NCBI RefSeq assembly: GCF_007859325.1
Contig: NZ_VOHK01000009.1
Location: forward strand, 42,589-106,588
Source of the DNA: Luteimonas marina
GTDB lineage: Bacteria; Pseudomonadota; Gammaproteobacteria; Xanthomonadales; Xanthomonadaceae
Length of the DNA stretch: 64,000 nucleotides
Direction of reading: 5' to 3'
The notes below the pieces were generated by a model. The model was given only the letters and a program-made list of their open reading frames with translations. It made no database searches and was not told where the DNA came from. Shown piece by piece: positions 40,260 to 49,638 of the stretch. The translations under genes and the position numbers were made by a program. Position 1 is the first letter of the stretch; each line of letters starts with the position of its first letter.

Positions 40260-40946
40260 ATGCCCACATCCCCCTCCCTCGCGCAGCGCCTGCAGCGCCT
40301 GTTCCTCACCGGATTGCTGACCCTGCTGCCGATCTGGCTGACCTGGGTCGTGGTCAAGTTCGTGTTCGTGCTGCTGTCGGACATCAGCCGGCCGTGGGTC
40401 GGCCCGCTGGCGGCGCAGATCGCGGCGTGGTTCCCGGATACGCTGGGCTGGATCAACGCCGACTCGGTGCAGGCGACGATCGCGATGGTGGCGACGCTGG
40501 TGCTGATCCTTGCGGTCGGCTGGCTGGCGCGCCGCGTGTTCGGCCAGCGCATCCTCGGCTGGATCGAGGCGCTGGTGCAGCGCATCCCGCTGGCGAACAT
40601 CATCTATTCCAGCGCGCGCAAGCTGCTCGACATCCTGCAGACCAAACCCGACGGCACCCAGCGCGTGGTGTTGATCGACTTCCCGCACAGCCAGATGAAG
40701 TCGGTCGGCTTCGTCACCCGCGTGATCCGCGAACAGGGCAGCGGCCGCGAACTCGCCGCGGTCTACGTGCCGACCACGCCCAACCCGACCTCGGGCTACC
40801 TCGAGATCGTGCCGGTGGAGAAGATCACGCCCACCGACTGGACCGTCGACCAGGCGATGAGCTTCATCATCAGCGGCGGCGCGGTGGCCCCGGAGACGAT
40901 TCCGTTCGATCCCCCCGACCGGCCGGCGGCACCGCAGGGCGCGTGA
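40260..40946 (+). CDS. DUF502 membrane protein
   Basis: 228 residues with two transmembrane segments (about 13-36 and 72-92) and a cytoplasmic beta-rich domain: RIPLANIIYSSARKLLDIL, the VVLIDFPHSQMKSVGFVTR segment, VYVPTTPNPTSGYLEIVP. DUF502 proteins are widespread and functionally uncharacterised; plant relatives act in protein trafficking. The stop overlaps the next GTG (GTGA). Confidence 0.9.
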   Translation: MPTSPSLAQRLQRLFLTGLLTLLPIWLTWVVVKFVFVLLSDISRPWVGPLAAQIAAWFPDTLGWINADSVQATIAMVATLVLILAVGWLARRVFGQRILGWIEALVQRIPLANIIYSSARKLLDILQTKPDGTQRVVLIDFPHSQMKSVGFVTRVIREQGSGRELAAVYVPTTPNPTSGYLEIVPVEKITPTDWTVDQAMSFIISGGAVAPETIPFDPPDRPAAPQGA

Positions 40947-41716
40947 ACGCATCTCCGCTCGACGATCGCGCGACCCGCCTGTTCATCGCGCTGGCGGCGT
41001 TCTTCTGCGTCAATGCGGTGCTGGCCGAGTTCATCGGCGTCAAGATCTTCGCGCTCGAGGACACGCTCGGCGTCGCGCCGCTGGAATGGAACCTGTTCGG
41101 GCAGACCGGATCGCTGAGCTTCACCGCCGGCACCCTGCTGTGGCCGGTGGTGTTCGTGTTCACCGACGTCATCAACGAGTACTTCGGCCGCCGCGGGGTG
41201 AAGATGATCTCGTGGATCGCGGTCGCGCTGATCGTGTACGGCTTCGTGTTCGCCTTCGTCGCGATCGCGCTGGCGCCCGCCGGCTGGTGGGTGGATGCGG
41301 CGCAGGCGCAGGGCGTGCCGGACTACCAGGCGGCGTTCGCGGCGATCTTCGGCCAGGGCATGTGGACCATCGCCGGGTCGGTGGTCGCCTTCCTCGTCGG
41401 CCAGCTGATCGACGTGCACGTGTTCCACCGCATCCGCCGCGCCACCGGCGAACGCATGGTGTGGCTGCGCGCGACCGGCTCGACCGCGGTGTCGCAGCTG
41501 GTCGACAGCTTCGTGGTGATCTGGATCGCGTTCGTGCTCGGCCCGCAGCAGTGGCCGACGTCGCTGTTCCTCGCGGTGAGCAGCGTCAACTACGTCTGGA
41601 AGATGGCGGCGGCGGTGGCCTTGATCCCGCTGCTGTACCTGATGCGCCGGAGCATCGCCGCCTACCTCGGGCCGGCGCGCGCGCGGGAATTGCGCGAACT
41701 GGCCGCGCGTGACTAG
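40943..41716 (+). CDS. yhhQ: Queuosine precursor transporter (YhhQ/VUT family)
   Basis: 257 residues, six or so transmembrane helices. YhhQ imports 7-cyano- and 7-aminomethyl-7-deazaguanine for queuosine in tRNA. Family signs: NAVLAEFIGVKIF, GTLLWPVVFVFTDVINEYFG and QLIDVHVFHRIRRATGERM. GTG 40943 overlaps the DUF502 stop. The pairing with DUF502 suggests co-expression, not shared function. Confidence 0.9.
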   Translation: MNASPLDDRATRLFIALAAFFCVNAVLAEFIGVKIFALEDTLGVAPLEWNLFGQTGSLSFTAGTLLWPVVFVFTDVINEYFGRRGVKMISWIAVALIVYGFVFAFVAIALAPAGWWVDAAQAQGVPDYQAAFAAIFGQGMWTIAGSVVAFLVGQLIDVHVFHRIRRATGERMVWLRATGSTAVSQLVDSFVVIWIAFVLGPQQWPTSLFLAVSSVNYVWKMAAAVALIPLLYLMRRSIAAYLGPARARELRELAARD

Positions 41717-41838
41717 GGCCTTGGGGGAATGGCCGTCCGGGAGCGTCGCGGCGGATTGCCCCCGACGATGACCTTCGACGCATGGCGAACGCCCCCGGGC
41801 CGGGCCATGCTGTGCGCCTTTTCCCGACAGGCACCGCC

Positions 41839-43647
41839 ATGACGCCCCGCCCCCTGTTCCTCGCCATCGCCCTTGCAGCCGCGCTCGCGGGCTGCAGCCG
41901 CAGCGCGCCCGAAGCCACGCCGCAGGCCGCTGCACAACACGCCGAGGACAAGGCCGCGCAGTTGAACGCGCTGTACGCCGAGCACTGGGAGGAGTTCCTC
42001 AGGCTCAACCCGATCCAGGCCACCTTCCAGGGCGACCACCGCTACGACGACCAGTTGCCCGACTTCGGCTCGAAGCAGTTCCGCGAGCAGCAGCATGCGT
42101 TCGTCACGCGCTGGCTCGACCGCGTCAAGGCGATCGGCAGCGACGGCCTCGCAGGCCAGGACCTGCTCAGCTACGAGATCTTCGTGCGCAACGGCGAGAT
42201 GGCGCTGTTGGACGAACGGTTCCCCTCGTGGATGGTGCCGGTGAACCAGATGGGCAGCATCGCCAGCTACGCGGTGCTGCTGGGGTCGGGCACCAGCGCG
42301 CAGCCGTTCAAGACGGTCAAGGACTACGACAACTGGCTGGCGCGCGCCAACCGCCTGCCGGTGCTGATCGACACCGAGATCGCCAACATGCGCGAAGGCA
42401 TCGCCGCCGGCGTGGTGCAGCCGCGGGTGGTGATGGAGAAGGTGCTGCCGCAGCTGGACGCGATCATCGCCGACAAGCCCGAGGACAGCCAGTTCTGGGG
42501 GCCGATCGCCAACATGCCGGCGGACTTCCCCGCGCAGGACAAGGCGCGCCTGACCGAGGCCTATCGCAAGCTGATCGCGGAGGGCCTGATGCCGGCGCTC
42601 AAGCGCGAGCATGCGTTCATCGCCGACGAATACCTTCCGAAGACGCGCGACGCCGTCGGCCTGGCCGCGCTGCCCGATGGCGAGGCCTGGTACGCGTTCA
42701 ACGCCCGCAACTCCACCACGACGGCGCTTTCGCCCGCGCAGATCCACCAGATCGGCCTCGACGAGGTCGCGCGCATCCACGGCGAGATGCGCAAGGTGAT
42801 GGCCGAGGTGAAGTTCGAAGGCTCGCTGCAGGACTTCTTCAGGTTCATGCAGAACGACAGGCAGTTCGAGTTCAAGTCGGAGGACGCGCTGCTCGAGCAC
42901 TACCGCGCGCTGGAAGCGAAGGTCATGGCCGGCGTGCCGGCGCTGTTCTCGCTGACGCCCAAGGCCGGCTTCGAGATCCGCCCGATCGAGGCCTTCCGCG
43001 CGCAGTCGGCGGCGGGCGGCGAATACATGTCGCCGAGCGAGGACGGCTCGCGCCCGGGCATCTTCTACGTCAACACCTACGACCTGCCCACGCGCAAGAC
43101 CTGGGACGCCGAGGACCTGTTCCTGCACGAGGCGATCCCCGGCCACCACTTCCAGCTCGCGCTGCAGCAGGAACTGACCGAACTGCCCCCGTTCCGCCGC
43201 TTCGGCGGCGAGACCGCCTTCATCGAGGGCTGGGGTCTGTATGCCGAGGGGCTGGGCAAGGACCTCGGCGTCTACACCGACCCGTACTCGTACTTCGGCC
43301 GCCTGCAGGGCGAACTGTGGCGCGCGGTGCGGCTGGTCGTCGACACCGGCCTGCACAGCAAGGGCTGGACCCGGCAGCAGGTACTCGACTACATGTTCGA
43401 GAACTCCTCGGTCAGCGAACCCGACGCGATCGCCGAGGCCGAACGCTACATCGCCTGGCCGGGCCAGGCGCTGGCGTACAAGATCGGCGAACTCAAGATC
43501 AAGGAACTGCGTGCGCGCGCCGAGGAAACGCTCGGCGACAGGTTCGACATCCGCGAATTCCACGCCGAAGTGCTCAAGGACGGCTCGGTGCCGCTCGACA
43601 TCCTCGAGCAGAAGATCGATCGCTGGATCGCGTCGAAGCAGTCCTGA
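41839..43647 (+). CDS. DUF885 family lipoprotein, predicted metallohydrolase
   Basis: 602 residues from ATG 41839 (AGGC upstream; start at 41782 would precede the signal). Lipoprotein signal with LAGC (about Cys17). The DUF885 fold is related to M32-type carboxypeptidases; HEAIPGHH lies in LFLHEAIPGHHFQLALQQEL with a downstream Glu in FIEGWGLYAE, so the zinc site looks complete. Probably a periplasmic peptidase. Xanthomonads carry several of these. Confidence 0.9.
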   Translation: MTPRPLFLAIALAAALAGCSRSAPEATPQAAAQHAEDKAAQLNALYAEHWEEFLRLNPIQATFQGDHRYDDQLPDFGSKQFREQQHAFVTRWLDRVKAIGSDGLAGQDLLSYEIFVRNGEMALLDERFPSWMVPVNQMGSIASYAVLLGSGTSAQPFKTVKDYDNWLARANRLPVLIDTEIANMREGIAAGVVQPRVVMEKVLPQLDAIIADKPEDSQFWGPIANMPADFPAQDKARLTEAYRKLIAEGLMPALKREHAFIADEYLPKTRDAVGLAALPDGEAWYAFNARNSTTTALSPAQIHQIGLDEVARIHGEMRKVMAEVKFEGSLQDFFRFMQNDRQFEFKSEDALLEHYRALEAKVMAGVPALFSLTPKAGFEIRPIEAFRAQSAAGGEYMSPSEDGSRPGIFYVNTYDLPTRKTWDAEDLFLHEAIPGHHFQLALQQELTELPPFRRFGGETAFIEGWGLYAEGLGKDLGVYTDPYSYFGRLQGELWRAVRLVVDTGLHSKGWTRQQVLDYMFENSSVSEPDAIAEAERYIAWPGQALAYKIGELKIKELRARAEETLGDRFDIREFHAEVLKDGSVPLDILEQKIDRWIASKQS

Positions 43648-43670
43648 AGCTGCGAGCGGGGCCCGCACCG

Positions 43671-43822
43671 CTCCATGCAAGGAGGAAGGGCCGGCGAAGG
43701 CGGCCCCCGTATCAAGTACGGGGCAGGCTCTACGTGGCCGACGCCTTGCCCACCGATGGCCGGGCGTCGGGGGCGTAGCCCCGACCTACGGACTCCATGC
43801 AAGGAAGGGCCGGCGAATGCCG
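43671..43822. repeat. Direct repeat CTCCATGCAAGGA..GGGCCGGCGAA flanking a family B palindrome
   Basis: Copies at 43671-43703 and 43793-43822 differ by a three-base insertion and a few changes. Between them is a 28-base family B palindrome. Together they fill the convergent gap between the DUF885 and rhlE genes. Confidence 0.75.
43764..43791. repeat. GCGTCGGGGGCGTAGCCCCGACC repeat (family B)
   Basis: 28 bases identical to the copy at 13658-13685. Forms a TCGGGG/CCCCGA hairpin with a short loop. Confidence 0.85.
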
Positions 43823-43830
43823 ACCCTTCC
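43803..43830 (-). terminator. Possible hairpin terminator for rhlE
   Basis: GGAAGGGCCGGC and GCCGACCCTTCC pair around GAAT with one mismatch, about 30 bases past the rhlE stop. No T run on either strand, so this is a weak call. Confidence 0.35.
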
Positions 43831-43859
43831 TCATCAGCCCGTCAGCGCGTCGCCGACAC

Positions 43860-45224
43860 TCAGGCGCGATTGCCGCGGCGCTCGCCGGGCTTGCCGCCGC
43901 GGCCGGGCTTGGCGCCGGTGTGGGCATGCGCATGCGCGCCGCGATCCTGCGGCTTGCCGTGCGCGCGGTGCGCGGGCTTGCGCGGCGGGCGCTGGCCGCC
44001 GGCCGGCTTCTGCCCACCCGGGCGCGGGCCGCCGCCGCGACGGCCCGGTTGGTTGGCGTCGAGCCGGATCTGCCGCGAGGGTTCGAAGCCGGCCACGGTT
44101 TCCATCGCGATGTCGGCCTTGAGCATGCGCTGGATGTCGCGCAGCAGCCCGCCCTCCTCCGGCGACACCAGCGACAGCGCCTCGCCCTGCGCGCCGTTGC
44201 GGCCGGTGCGGCCGATGCGGTGCACGTAGTCCTCGGCGACCATCGGCAGGTCGTGGTTGATCACCAGCGGCAGGTTCGGGATGTCGAGGCCGCGCGCGGC
44301 GACGTCGGTGGCGACGAGGATGCGCGCCTTGCCCGACTTGAACATGTCCAGCGCCTTCTGCCGCTGCGCCTGGCTCTTGTTGCCGTGGATGGCGACCGAC
44401 TTCAGCCCCGCCTTCTCCAGCTGTTCGGCGAGGCGGTTGCAGCCGTGCTTGGTCTTGCCGAACACCAGCACCCGGTCGGTGTGGCGCGTGGCGAGGATGT
44501 CGACCAGCAGGTCGCGCTTGCGCGAAGCGTCGACCGGATGCACGCGGTGCACGATGGTCTCGGCGATGGTGTTCTGCGCCGCCACCTGCACTTCGCTCGG
44601 GTTGTCCAGCATCTCCATCGCCAGCGCGCGGATACGCGGCTCGAACGTGGCCGAGAACAGCATCGTCTGGCGCTGCTTCGGCACGCGCGCGAGCACGCGC
44701 TTGATCGACGGCGCGAAGCCCATGTCGAGCATGCGGTCGGCTTCGTCGAGCACCAGCAGTTCCACCGCGTCGAGCTTGGCGTGGCCGGAATCGAGGTGGT
44801 CGAGCAGCCGGCCCGGGCAGGCGACGAGGATGTCGACGCCGCGGCGCAGGTTGTCGATCTGCGGCTGCATGCCGACGCCGCCGAAGATCATGGTCACGTT
44901 TAGGCGCAGGTGGCGGCCGTAGGCCTTGAGGCTGTCGCTGACCTGCACCGCCAGTTCGCGGGTGGGCACCAGCACCAGCGCGCGCGGCTTGCGCGGGCCC
45001 TTGGCCGGGGTTTCCTTCGCGAGCTTCTGCAGCAGCGGCAGGCCGAACGCGGCGGTCTTGCCGGTGCCGGTCTGCGCGGCGCCGAGGATGTCGCGGCCGG
45101 ACAGCGCCGGGGGGATCGCCTGCGCCTGGATCGGCGTGGGCGTGGTGTAGTTGGATTCGGACAGCGCGCGCAGCAGTGCCGGCGAAAGGCCAAGCCCTTC
45201 GAAAGGCGTGGTTTCAAACGTCAT
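43860..45224 (-). CDS. rhlE: DEAD-box RNA helicase RhlE
   Basis: 454 residues from ATG 45224, with GGAGTGAG upstream. DEAD-box proteins unwind RNA in ribosome assembly and decay. Motifs in order: Q-motif PTPIQAQAIP, AQTGTGKT, PTRELAVQ, GG, CPGRLLDHL, DEAD, SAT, ARGLDI, HRIGRTGR. A basic Gly/Pro/Arg/His-rich tail of about 80 residues follows, suited to RNA binding. RhlE is often cold-induced, and the long leader upstream may be regulatory. Confidence 0.93.
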   Translation of the reverse strand: MTFETTPFEGLGLSPALLRALSESNYTTPTPIQAQAIPPALSGRDILGAAQTGTGKTAAFGLPLLQKLAKETPAKGPRKPRALVLVPTRELAVQVSDSLKAYGRHLRLNVTMIFGGVGMQPQIDNLRRGVDILVACPGRLLDHLDSGHAKLDAVELLVLDEADRMLDMGFAPSIKRVLARVPKQRQTMLFSATFEPRIRALAMEMLDNPSEVQVAAQNTIAETIVHRVHPVDASRKRDLLVDILATRHTDRVLVFGKTKHGCNRLAEQLEKAGLKSVAIHGNKSQAQRQKALDMFKSGKARILVATDVAARGLDIPNLPLVINHDLPMVAEDYVHRIGRTGRNGAQGEALSLVSPEEGGLLRDIQRMLKADIAMETVAGFEPSRQIRLDANQPGRRGGGPRPGGQKPAGGQRPPRKPAHRAHGKPQDRGAHAHAHTGAKPGRGGKPGERRGNRA

Positions 45225-45594
45225 GGATCTCACTCCGTGGCAGCCGCGGCGCACCGTGCCGTGCAGCCGCAGGGCGGGCATGGGCATCGAAACACCTTCG
45301 ACTGGCTTGCCCGGAACCATCCAGAACCGCGTTGCGGGCAATGTGTTGGCGGCTGCCGGAGGTTCCGGTGCCGTGTCTGCGCGACGAAAGACGTGCGGGA
45401 GAGGACGCCGCGGGGAAGTCCCCGGGCCGGCCTGCCAGGATCGTGGCTGCGTTGGACGCAGCGGGCAGCCGTGTTGCAAACGCCGCCATTGTAGCGGTCG
45501 CGGGCGCGTGGCGCCAGCCGCCGGCGGGCGCGAAGACATGATCCTCTACACTTCGGCCCCGGGGGAAGGGCGGTTCCAGGGAGAGGCGGACAGG
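45225..45594. other. Long divergent leader between rhlE and the LysM/FecR gene
   Basis: 370 bases without a gene. On the minus strand a TACAAT hexamer (45488-45493) would give rhlE an untranslated leader of about 255 bases. On the plus strand TACACT (45547-45552) lies 42 bases before ATG 45595. No repeat family is present here, unlike most large gaps. Confidence 0.5.
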
Positions 45595-47295
45595 ATGGCA
45601 AGGGCGGCAGCGCAGGCGCGCATTCGACGACGCGCATCCGGGCAGGGACGATGGGCGCGGGCGACGGCCTGCCTGGCCCTGCTGGTGCTGCTCGCCGGCC
45701 TGTCCCCGGCGCTCGCCGACGGCGCGGACTGGCACTACCGGGTCCGCCCCGGCGAAACGGTCTGGGACCTCGCCCGCGCCTACCTGCGCGACGACGTGCC
45801 CTGGCAGCGGCTGCAGGAGCGCAACGACATCGCCGATCCGCAGCGGCTCACGCCCGGCACCCGCATGGCGTTCCCGGTCGACTGGCTGCGCGTGCGCCCG
45901 GCCAAGGCGCGCGTGGTCGCGGTCGAGGGCGAGGCCAGCGCCAGCCGCCGCGGCGATTTTTCCGATGCGCGCCCGGTCGCGGCCGAGATGCTGCTCGACG
46001 CCGGCGCCGCGCTGCGCACCGCGCCCGGCGCCAGCCTCACCCTCGGCTTCGCCGACGGCTCGCAACTGCAGCTGCAGGGCGACAGCGAGCTGCACCTGGA
46101 CCGCCTGCGCGCGTACGGGCGCACCGGCATGGTCGATACCCGCCTGCGACTGCCGCGCGGGCGGGCCACCAGCCACACCGCGCGCAGCCGCGGCCCGGCG
46201 TCGCGCTTCATCGTCGAGACGCCGGGGCTGATGTCGAGCGTGCGCGGCACCGCGTTCCGCATGGCCAGCGGGGACGGCGGGCGCAGCCGCTCGGAAGTGG
46301 TCGAGGGCCGCGTCGACGTCAGCGGCGGCGGGCGCCAGGTGCTGGTCGCCGCCGGGCGCGGCACGATCGGCGGCGACGGCGGCGCACCGATCGCGCCGGT
46401 GCCGCTGCTCGCCGCGCCCGACCTGGGGCAGTGGCCCGAACGCCTCGACCGCCTGTCCACGCCGCTGTCGTGGCCGCCGATCGACGCGGCGCGCGGCTAC
46501 CGGCTGCAGCTCAGCGCGCACCAGGACTTCCGCACCCTGCTGCAGGAAAGCGTGGTCGAACAGCCGCAGGCGACGCTGCGCGCCGGCGTCGAGGGCCGCG
46601 TGTTCGCCCGCGTGCGCGCGATCGACGGCCACGGCCTGGAAGGCCTGGATGCGGTGCGCGCGATCGAGATCGCCGCGCAGCCGGCACCGCCGTTCGTGGT
46701 CGCGCCGGTGGACGGCGGATCGGTCGCGGGGCCGCGTCCGCGCTTGCGCTGGACCGCTTCGGCCGGCGCCGCCGGCTACCGGCTGCAGGTCGCGCGCACG
46801 GCGGACTTCGCCGAGCCGCTGCTGTCGGAAACCGGCCTGCGCGGCAGCGCCTACCGCGCGCCGGTCGACCTGCCCGACGGCGAATACTTCTGGCGCGTCG
46901 GCGCGACCGATGCACAGGGCCGCGACGGCCCCGACGGCGACGCGGTGCGCTTCACCCTGCGTCCGGCCGAAGCCGGCCCCGAACTCGGCGCCGACGCCCG
47001 CAACGGCGCGCTGCAGGTCGGCTGGCGCGCCAGCGGCGAGGACGGCCAGCGCTATCGCTTCCAGGCCTCGCGCAAGGCCGACTTCGCCACGATCGAAGTC
47101 GATCGCGAGGTCGAGGGCAATGCCATCACCCTGCCCGACCTGCGCAGCGGCACCTGGCACCTGCGCGTGCAGCCGCTCGACGACGACGGCTACGCGCATC
47201 CCTTCGGCCCGACCCAGACGATCAGGCTCGGCTGCCTGCCCTGCCGGCTGCTGGCGGGCGCGGGCGGCGCGGCCCTGCTGCTGCTCGCGCTGTGA
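45595..47295 (+). CDS. Secreted LysM/FecR domain protein
   Basis: 566 residues from ATG 45595. Signal region (to about residue 41, ALADG) then a LysM-like domain (WHYRVRPGETVWDLARAYLR), a FecR beta domain (about 95-250: LRTAPGASLTLGFADGSQLQ, SSVRGTAFRM) and three fibronectin-like repeats (SGYRLQ/AGYRLQ segments, about 280-545) and a hydrophobic C-terminus (CRLLAGAGGAALLLLAL), so it is likely anchored at the cell surface or inner membrane. Its GTGA overlap with the CHASE2-GGDEF gene implies a sensor-effector pair. Confidence 0.88.
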   Translation: MARAAAQARIRRRASGQGRWARATACLALLVLLAGLSPALADGADWHYRVRPGETVWDLARAYLRDDVPWQRLQERNDIADPQRLTPGTRMAFPVDWLRVRPAKARVVAVEGEASASRRGDFSDARPVAAEMLLDAGAALRTAPGASLTLGFADGSQLQLQGDSELHLDRLRAYGRTGMVDTRLRLPRGRATSHTARSRGPASRFIVETPGLMSSVRGTAFRMASGDGGRSRSEVVEGRVDVSGGGRQVLVAAGRGTIGGDGGAPIAPVPLLAAPDLGQWPERLDRLSTPLSWPPIDAARGYRLQLSAHQDFRTLLQESVVEQPQATLRAGVEGRVFARVRAIDGHGLEGLDAVRAIEIAAQPAPPFVVAPVDGGSVAGPRPRLRWTASAGAAGYRLQVARTADFAEPLLSETGLRGSAYRAPVDLPDGEYFWRVGATDAQGRDGPDGDAVRFTLRPAEAGPELGADARNGALQVGWRASGEDGQRYRFQASRKADFATIEVDREVEGNAITLPDLRSGTWHLRVQPLDDDGYAHPFGPTQTIRLGCLPCRLLAGAGGAALLLLAL

Positions 47296-48971
47296 GGCTG
47301 CGCCCCGCCCTGCTGCGCGAGCTGGCCCTGAAGTCGCTCGTCGGCCTGTGCGCCGCCACCGCTGTCGCGGCGCTGGTGGCCACCGCGCTGACCTGGCGCG
47401 TCGACGCCTGGCTCTACGACCGCCTGCTGACGCTCGACCCGCCGCCGGCCGACGATGCCATCGTGATGGTGGTGGTCGACGACGCCAGCCTGTCCGCGCT
47501 CGGGCGCTGGCCGTGGTCGCGCGGCGTGCACGCGCAGCTGGTGCGGCAGCTGGACGCGGCCGGCGCGCGCGGCATCGGCTTCGACGTGCTGTTCTCCGAA
47601 GCCGATGACAACGATCCCGCGGGCGACGCCGCGCTGGCCGAGGCGGTGCGCCGCAGCGGCAGGGTGGCGCTGCCGATGCTGGCCGAAGCCTCGCCGCCGG
47701 ACGGCACCCTGATCGAAGTGCTGCCGATGGCGGCGCTGATCGACGCCTCCGCGGCGCTGGGCCACGTCGAGGTCGACGTCGACGGAGACGGCGTCGCTCG
47801 CAGCACCTACCTGTACGCGGGCCTGGGGTCGGCGCACTGGCCGTCGCTGGCGCTGGCGCTGCGCAACCTGCATGCGCCGACCCGCCACAGCGCGTCCCTG
47901 CCGGGCCAGCGCAATCGCGAGAGCACCGAGCAGCCCTCGCCCTACCTGTGGAACCGCGACTACCGCATCCTCGTCCCCTACGTCGATCGCCCGGCGTTCC
48001 AGCGGGTGTCGTACGTCGACGTGCTGCGCGGCGCGGTTCCGGCGCAGCTGCTGCACGACCGCTGGATCCTGGTCGGCGTCACCGCGGCGGGCATCGGCCG
48101 CGACGTGCTCGCGCCCGGCCGCGGCCGCGAGCAGTCGATCAGCGGCGTCGAGTACCACGCCAACGTCCTCAACACGCTGCTGCTCGACCGCGCCATCACG
48201 CCGCTCGCCTCCGCGCGGCAGCTGCTGCTGGGCATTGCGCTCGCGCTGCTGCCGCTGCTGCTGTATCGCCCGCACCACGCCTGGCGCGGAGCATCGCTGG
48301 CGATCGCCGCGTCGGCCCTGCTGACGCTCGCCGCCAGCGCCCTGCTGCTCGCGCAGGCGCGGCTGTGGTTCGCGCCGACCGCGACCCTGGCGGTGCTCGC
48401 GGCCGGTGGCCTGCTCTGGCTGCTGCTGCGCCTGCGCCGCTCGCAGCGCCTGGCGAAATCGGACGGACTGACCCGGCTCGGCAACCGGCACCTGTTCGAC
48501 CTGACCCTCGAGCGCGAGCTCGCCTCCGCGCACCGCGCCAACCGGCCGGTGTCGCTGCTGCTGGTCGATGTCGACAACTTCAAGCGCTACAACGACGCCG
48601 AGGGTCATCAGGCCGGCGACGAGGTGCTGCGCGTGGTCGGCGACAGCCTGCTGGGCCGGGCGCGCCGCCCGCGCGACCTCGCCGCACGCTACGGCGGCGA
48701 CGAACTCGCGCTGGTCCTGCCCGAATGCCCGGCCAGCGCCGCCACGGCGATCGCGCAGTCGGTCCTCGACGACGTGCGCGCGCTGCGCATCCCGCACCCG
48801 GACTCGGACGTGGCCCCCTTCGTCACACTGAGCATCGGCGTGGCGACCTACTACCCGATCCTCGAATCGCACGACATCGACCTGATCAAGCGCGCCGACG
48901 CCGCGCTCTACCGCGCCAAGCGCGAGGGCCGCAACCGCGTGCACTGCTCGTCCAGCGCACGGGCCGGGTAG
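47292..48971 (+). CDS. CHASE2-GGDEF diguanylate cyclase
   Basis: 559 residues; GTG 47292 overlaps the preceding stop. An N-terminal helix and a periplasmic CHASE2 domain (about 40-310: DDAIVMVVVDDASLSALGRW, GIGFDVLFSEAD, SGVEYHANVLNTLL) precede three membrane helices and a GGDEF domain (about 400-555). The active site is GGDEL (468-472), the I-site RPRD is intact just before it. Leucine at the last position is tolerated in some active cyclases. It should make c-di-GMP in response to a periplasmic cue, with the LysM/FecR protein as likely partner. Confidence 0.9.
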   Translation: MRLRPALLRELALKSLVGLCAATAVAALVATALTWRVDAWLYDRLLTLDPPPADDAIVMVVVDDASLSALGRWPWSRGVHAQLVRQLDAAGARGIGFDVLFSEADDNDPAGDAALAEAVRRSGRVALPMLAEASPPDGTLIEVLPMAALIDASAALGHVEVDVDGDGVARSTYLYAGLGSAHWPSLALALRNLHAPTRHSASLPGQRNRESTEQPSPYLWNRDYRILVPYVDRPAFQRVSYVDVLRGAVPAQLLHDRWILVGVTAAGIGRDVLAPGRGREQSISGVEYHANVLNTLLLDRAITPLASARQLLLGIALALLPLLLYRPHHAWRGASLAIAASALLTLAASALLLAQARLWFAPTATLAVLAAGGLLWLLLRLRRSQRLAKSDGLTRLGNRHLFDLTLERELASAHRANRPVSLLLVDVDNFKRYNDAEGHQAGDEVLRVVGDSLLGRARRPRDLAARYGGDELALVLPECPASAATAIAQSVLDDVRALRIPHPDSDVAPFVTLSIGVATYYPILESHDIDLIKRADAALYRAKREGRNRVHCSSSARAG

Positions 48972-49265
48972 GCCTCGTTTTCCCGTGGACTCGCCTTCAG
49001 CGAGTCCCCAGAACTGTCATTTCGACCGCAGGGAGAAATCTCGTCTCCGGCGCAGGGAAAGAAGATTTCTCCCTGCGGTCGAAATGACAGTTCCTGGAGA
49101 TGTCCTTCAGGCGCAATACCTTTGGTCCGCGGTTCGTGATTCGAAGAAGGGTCGCGGCCGAAGCCGCTCCTGCGAAGGCCGGCCTGTGCGGCAGCGGTGG
49201 GGCGAGGGTGGCAGCCGCGCCGGCGCTGTGACACTCTTCGTGCGATTCCCCCAAGCGAGCGCCGC
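48972..49265. other. Intergenic region with family C repeat pair
   Basis: 294 bases. The first part holds an inverted pair of the TGTCATTTCGACCG repeat (49011-49093); the rest has a GACACT hexamer 37 bases ahead of ATG 49266 that may be a -10. No gene seen. Confidence 0.55.
49011..49093. repeat. Inverted pair of TGTCATTTCGACCG repeat (family C)
   Basis: GAACTGTCATTTCGACCGCA and complement separated by a short loop with GAGAAATCT/AGATTTCTC inner arms, 83 bases in all. Confidence 0.9.
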
Positions 49266-49634
49266 ATGTCCTTCCGTCCGTCGCCCACCAGCCCCGGAAT
49301 CACCCTCGCGCGCCTGCTGCTGGCGAGCGTCTTCGTCGTCATGGGCGCCTGGCGCCTGTGGCGCGCCTGGCAGGGCGTGCCGACCAGCGGCGCCACGCTG
49401 AGCTTCAGCGCGGCCGAACTGGTGCTCGGCCTGCTGGTGGCCTACGGCTGGAAGCTGCGCGCGACCGCGCTGCTGGCGGCGGCGCTGATGGCGGTGGACG
49501 CGATCCTGTCGCACGCGTTCTGGTCGCTGCCGGAGCCGGCGCGCAGCGCGCAGCTGCTGCATTTCATGAAGAACGCGAACATCGTCGGCGGCTTCCTGCT
49601 GCTGGCGCTGACCGCGCCCGCGCGCAGGCGCTGA
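49266..49634 (+). CDS. DoxX-like membrane protein
   Basis: 122 residues from ATG 49266, three to four membrane helices (LARLLLASVFVVMGAWRLW, AELVLGLLVAYGW, TALLAAALMAVDAIL, NIVGGFLLLAL). The family is DoxX/YphA-like, with unknown substrate. Four bases separate it from the antiporter gene, so the two probably form an operon. Confidence 0.8.
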   Translation: MSFRPSPTSPGITLARLLLASVFVVMGAWRLWRAWQGVPTSGATLSFSAAELVLGLLVAYGWKLRATALLAAALMAVDAILSHAFWSLPEPARSAQLLHFMKNANIVGGFLLLALTAPARRR

Positions 49635-49638
49635 CGCC

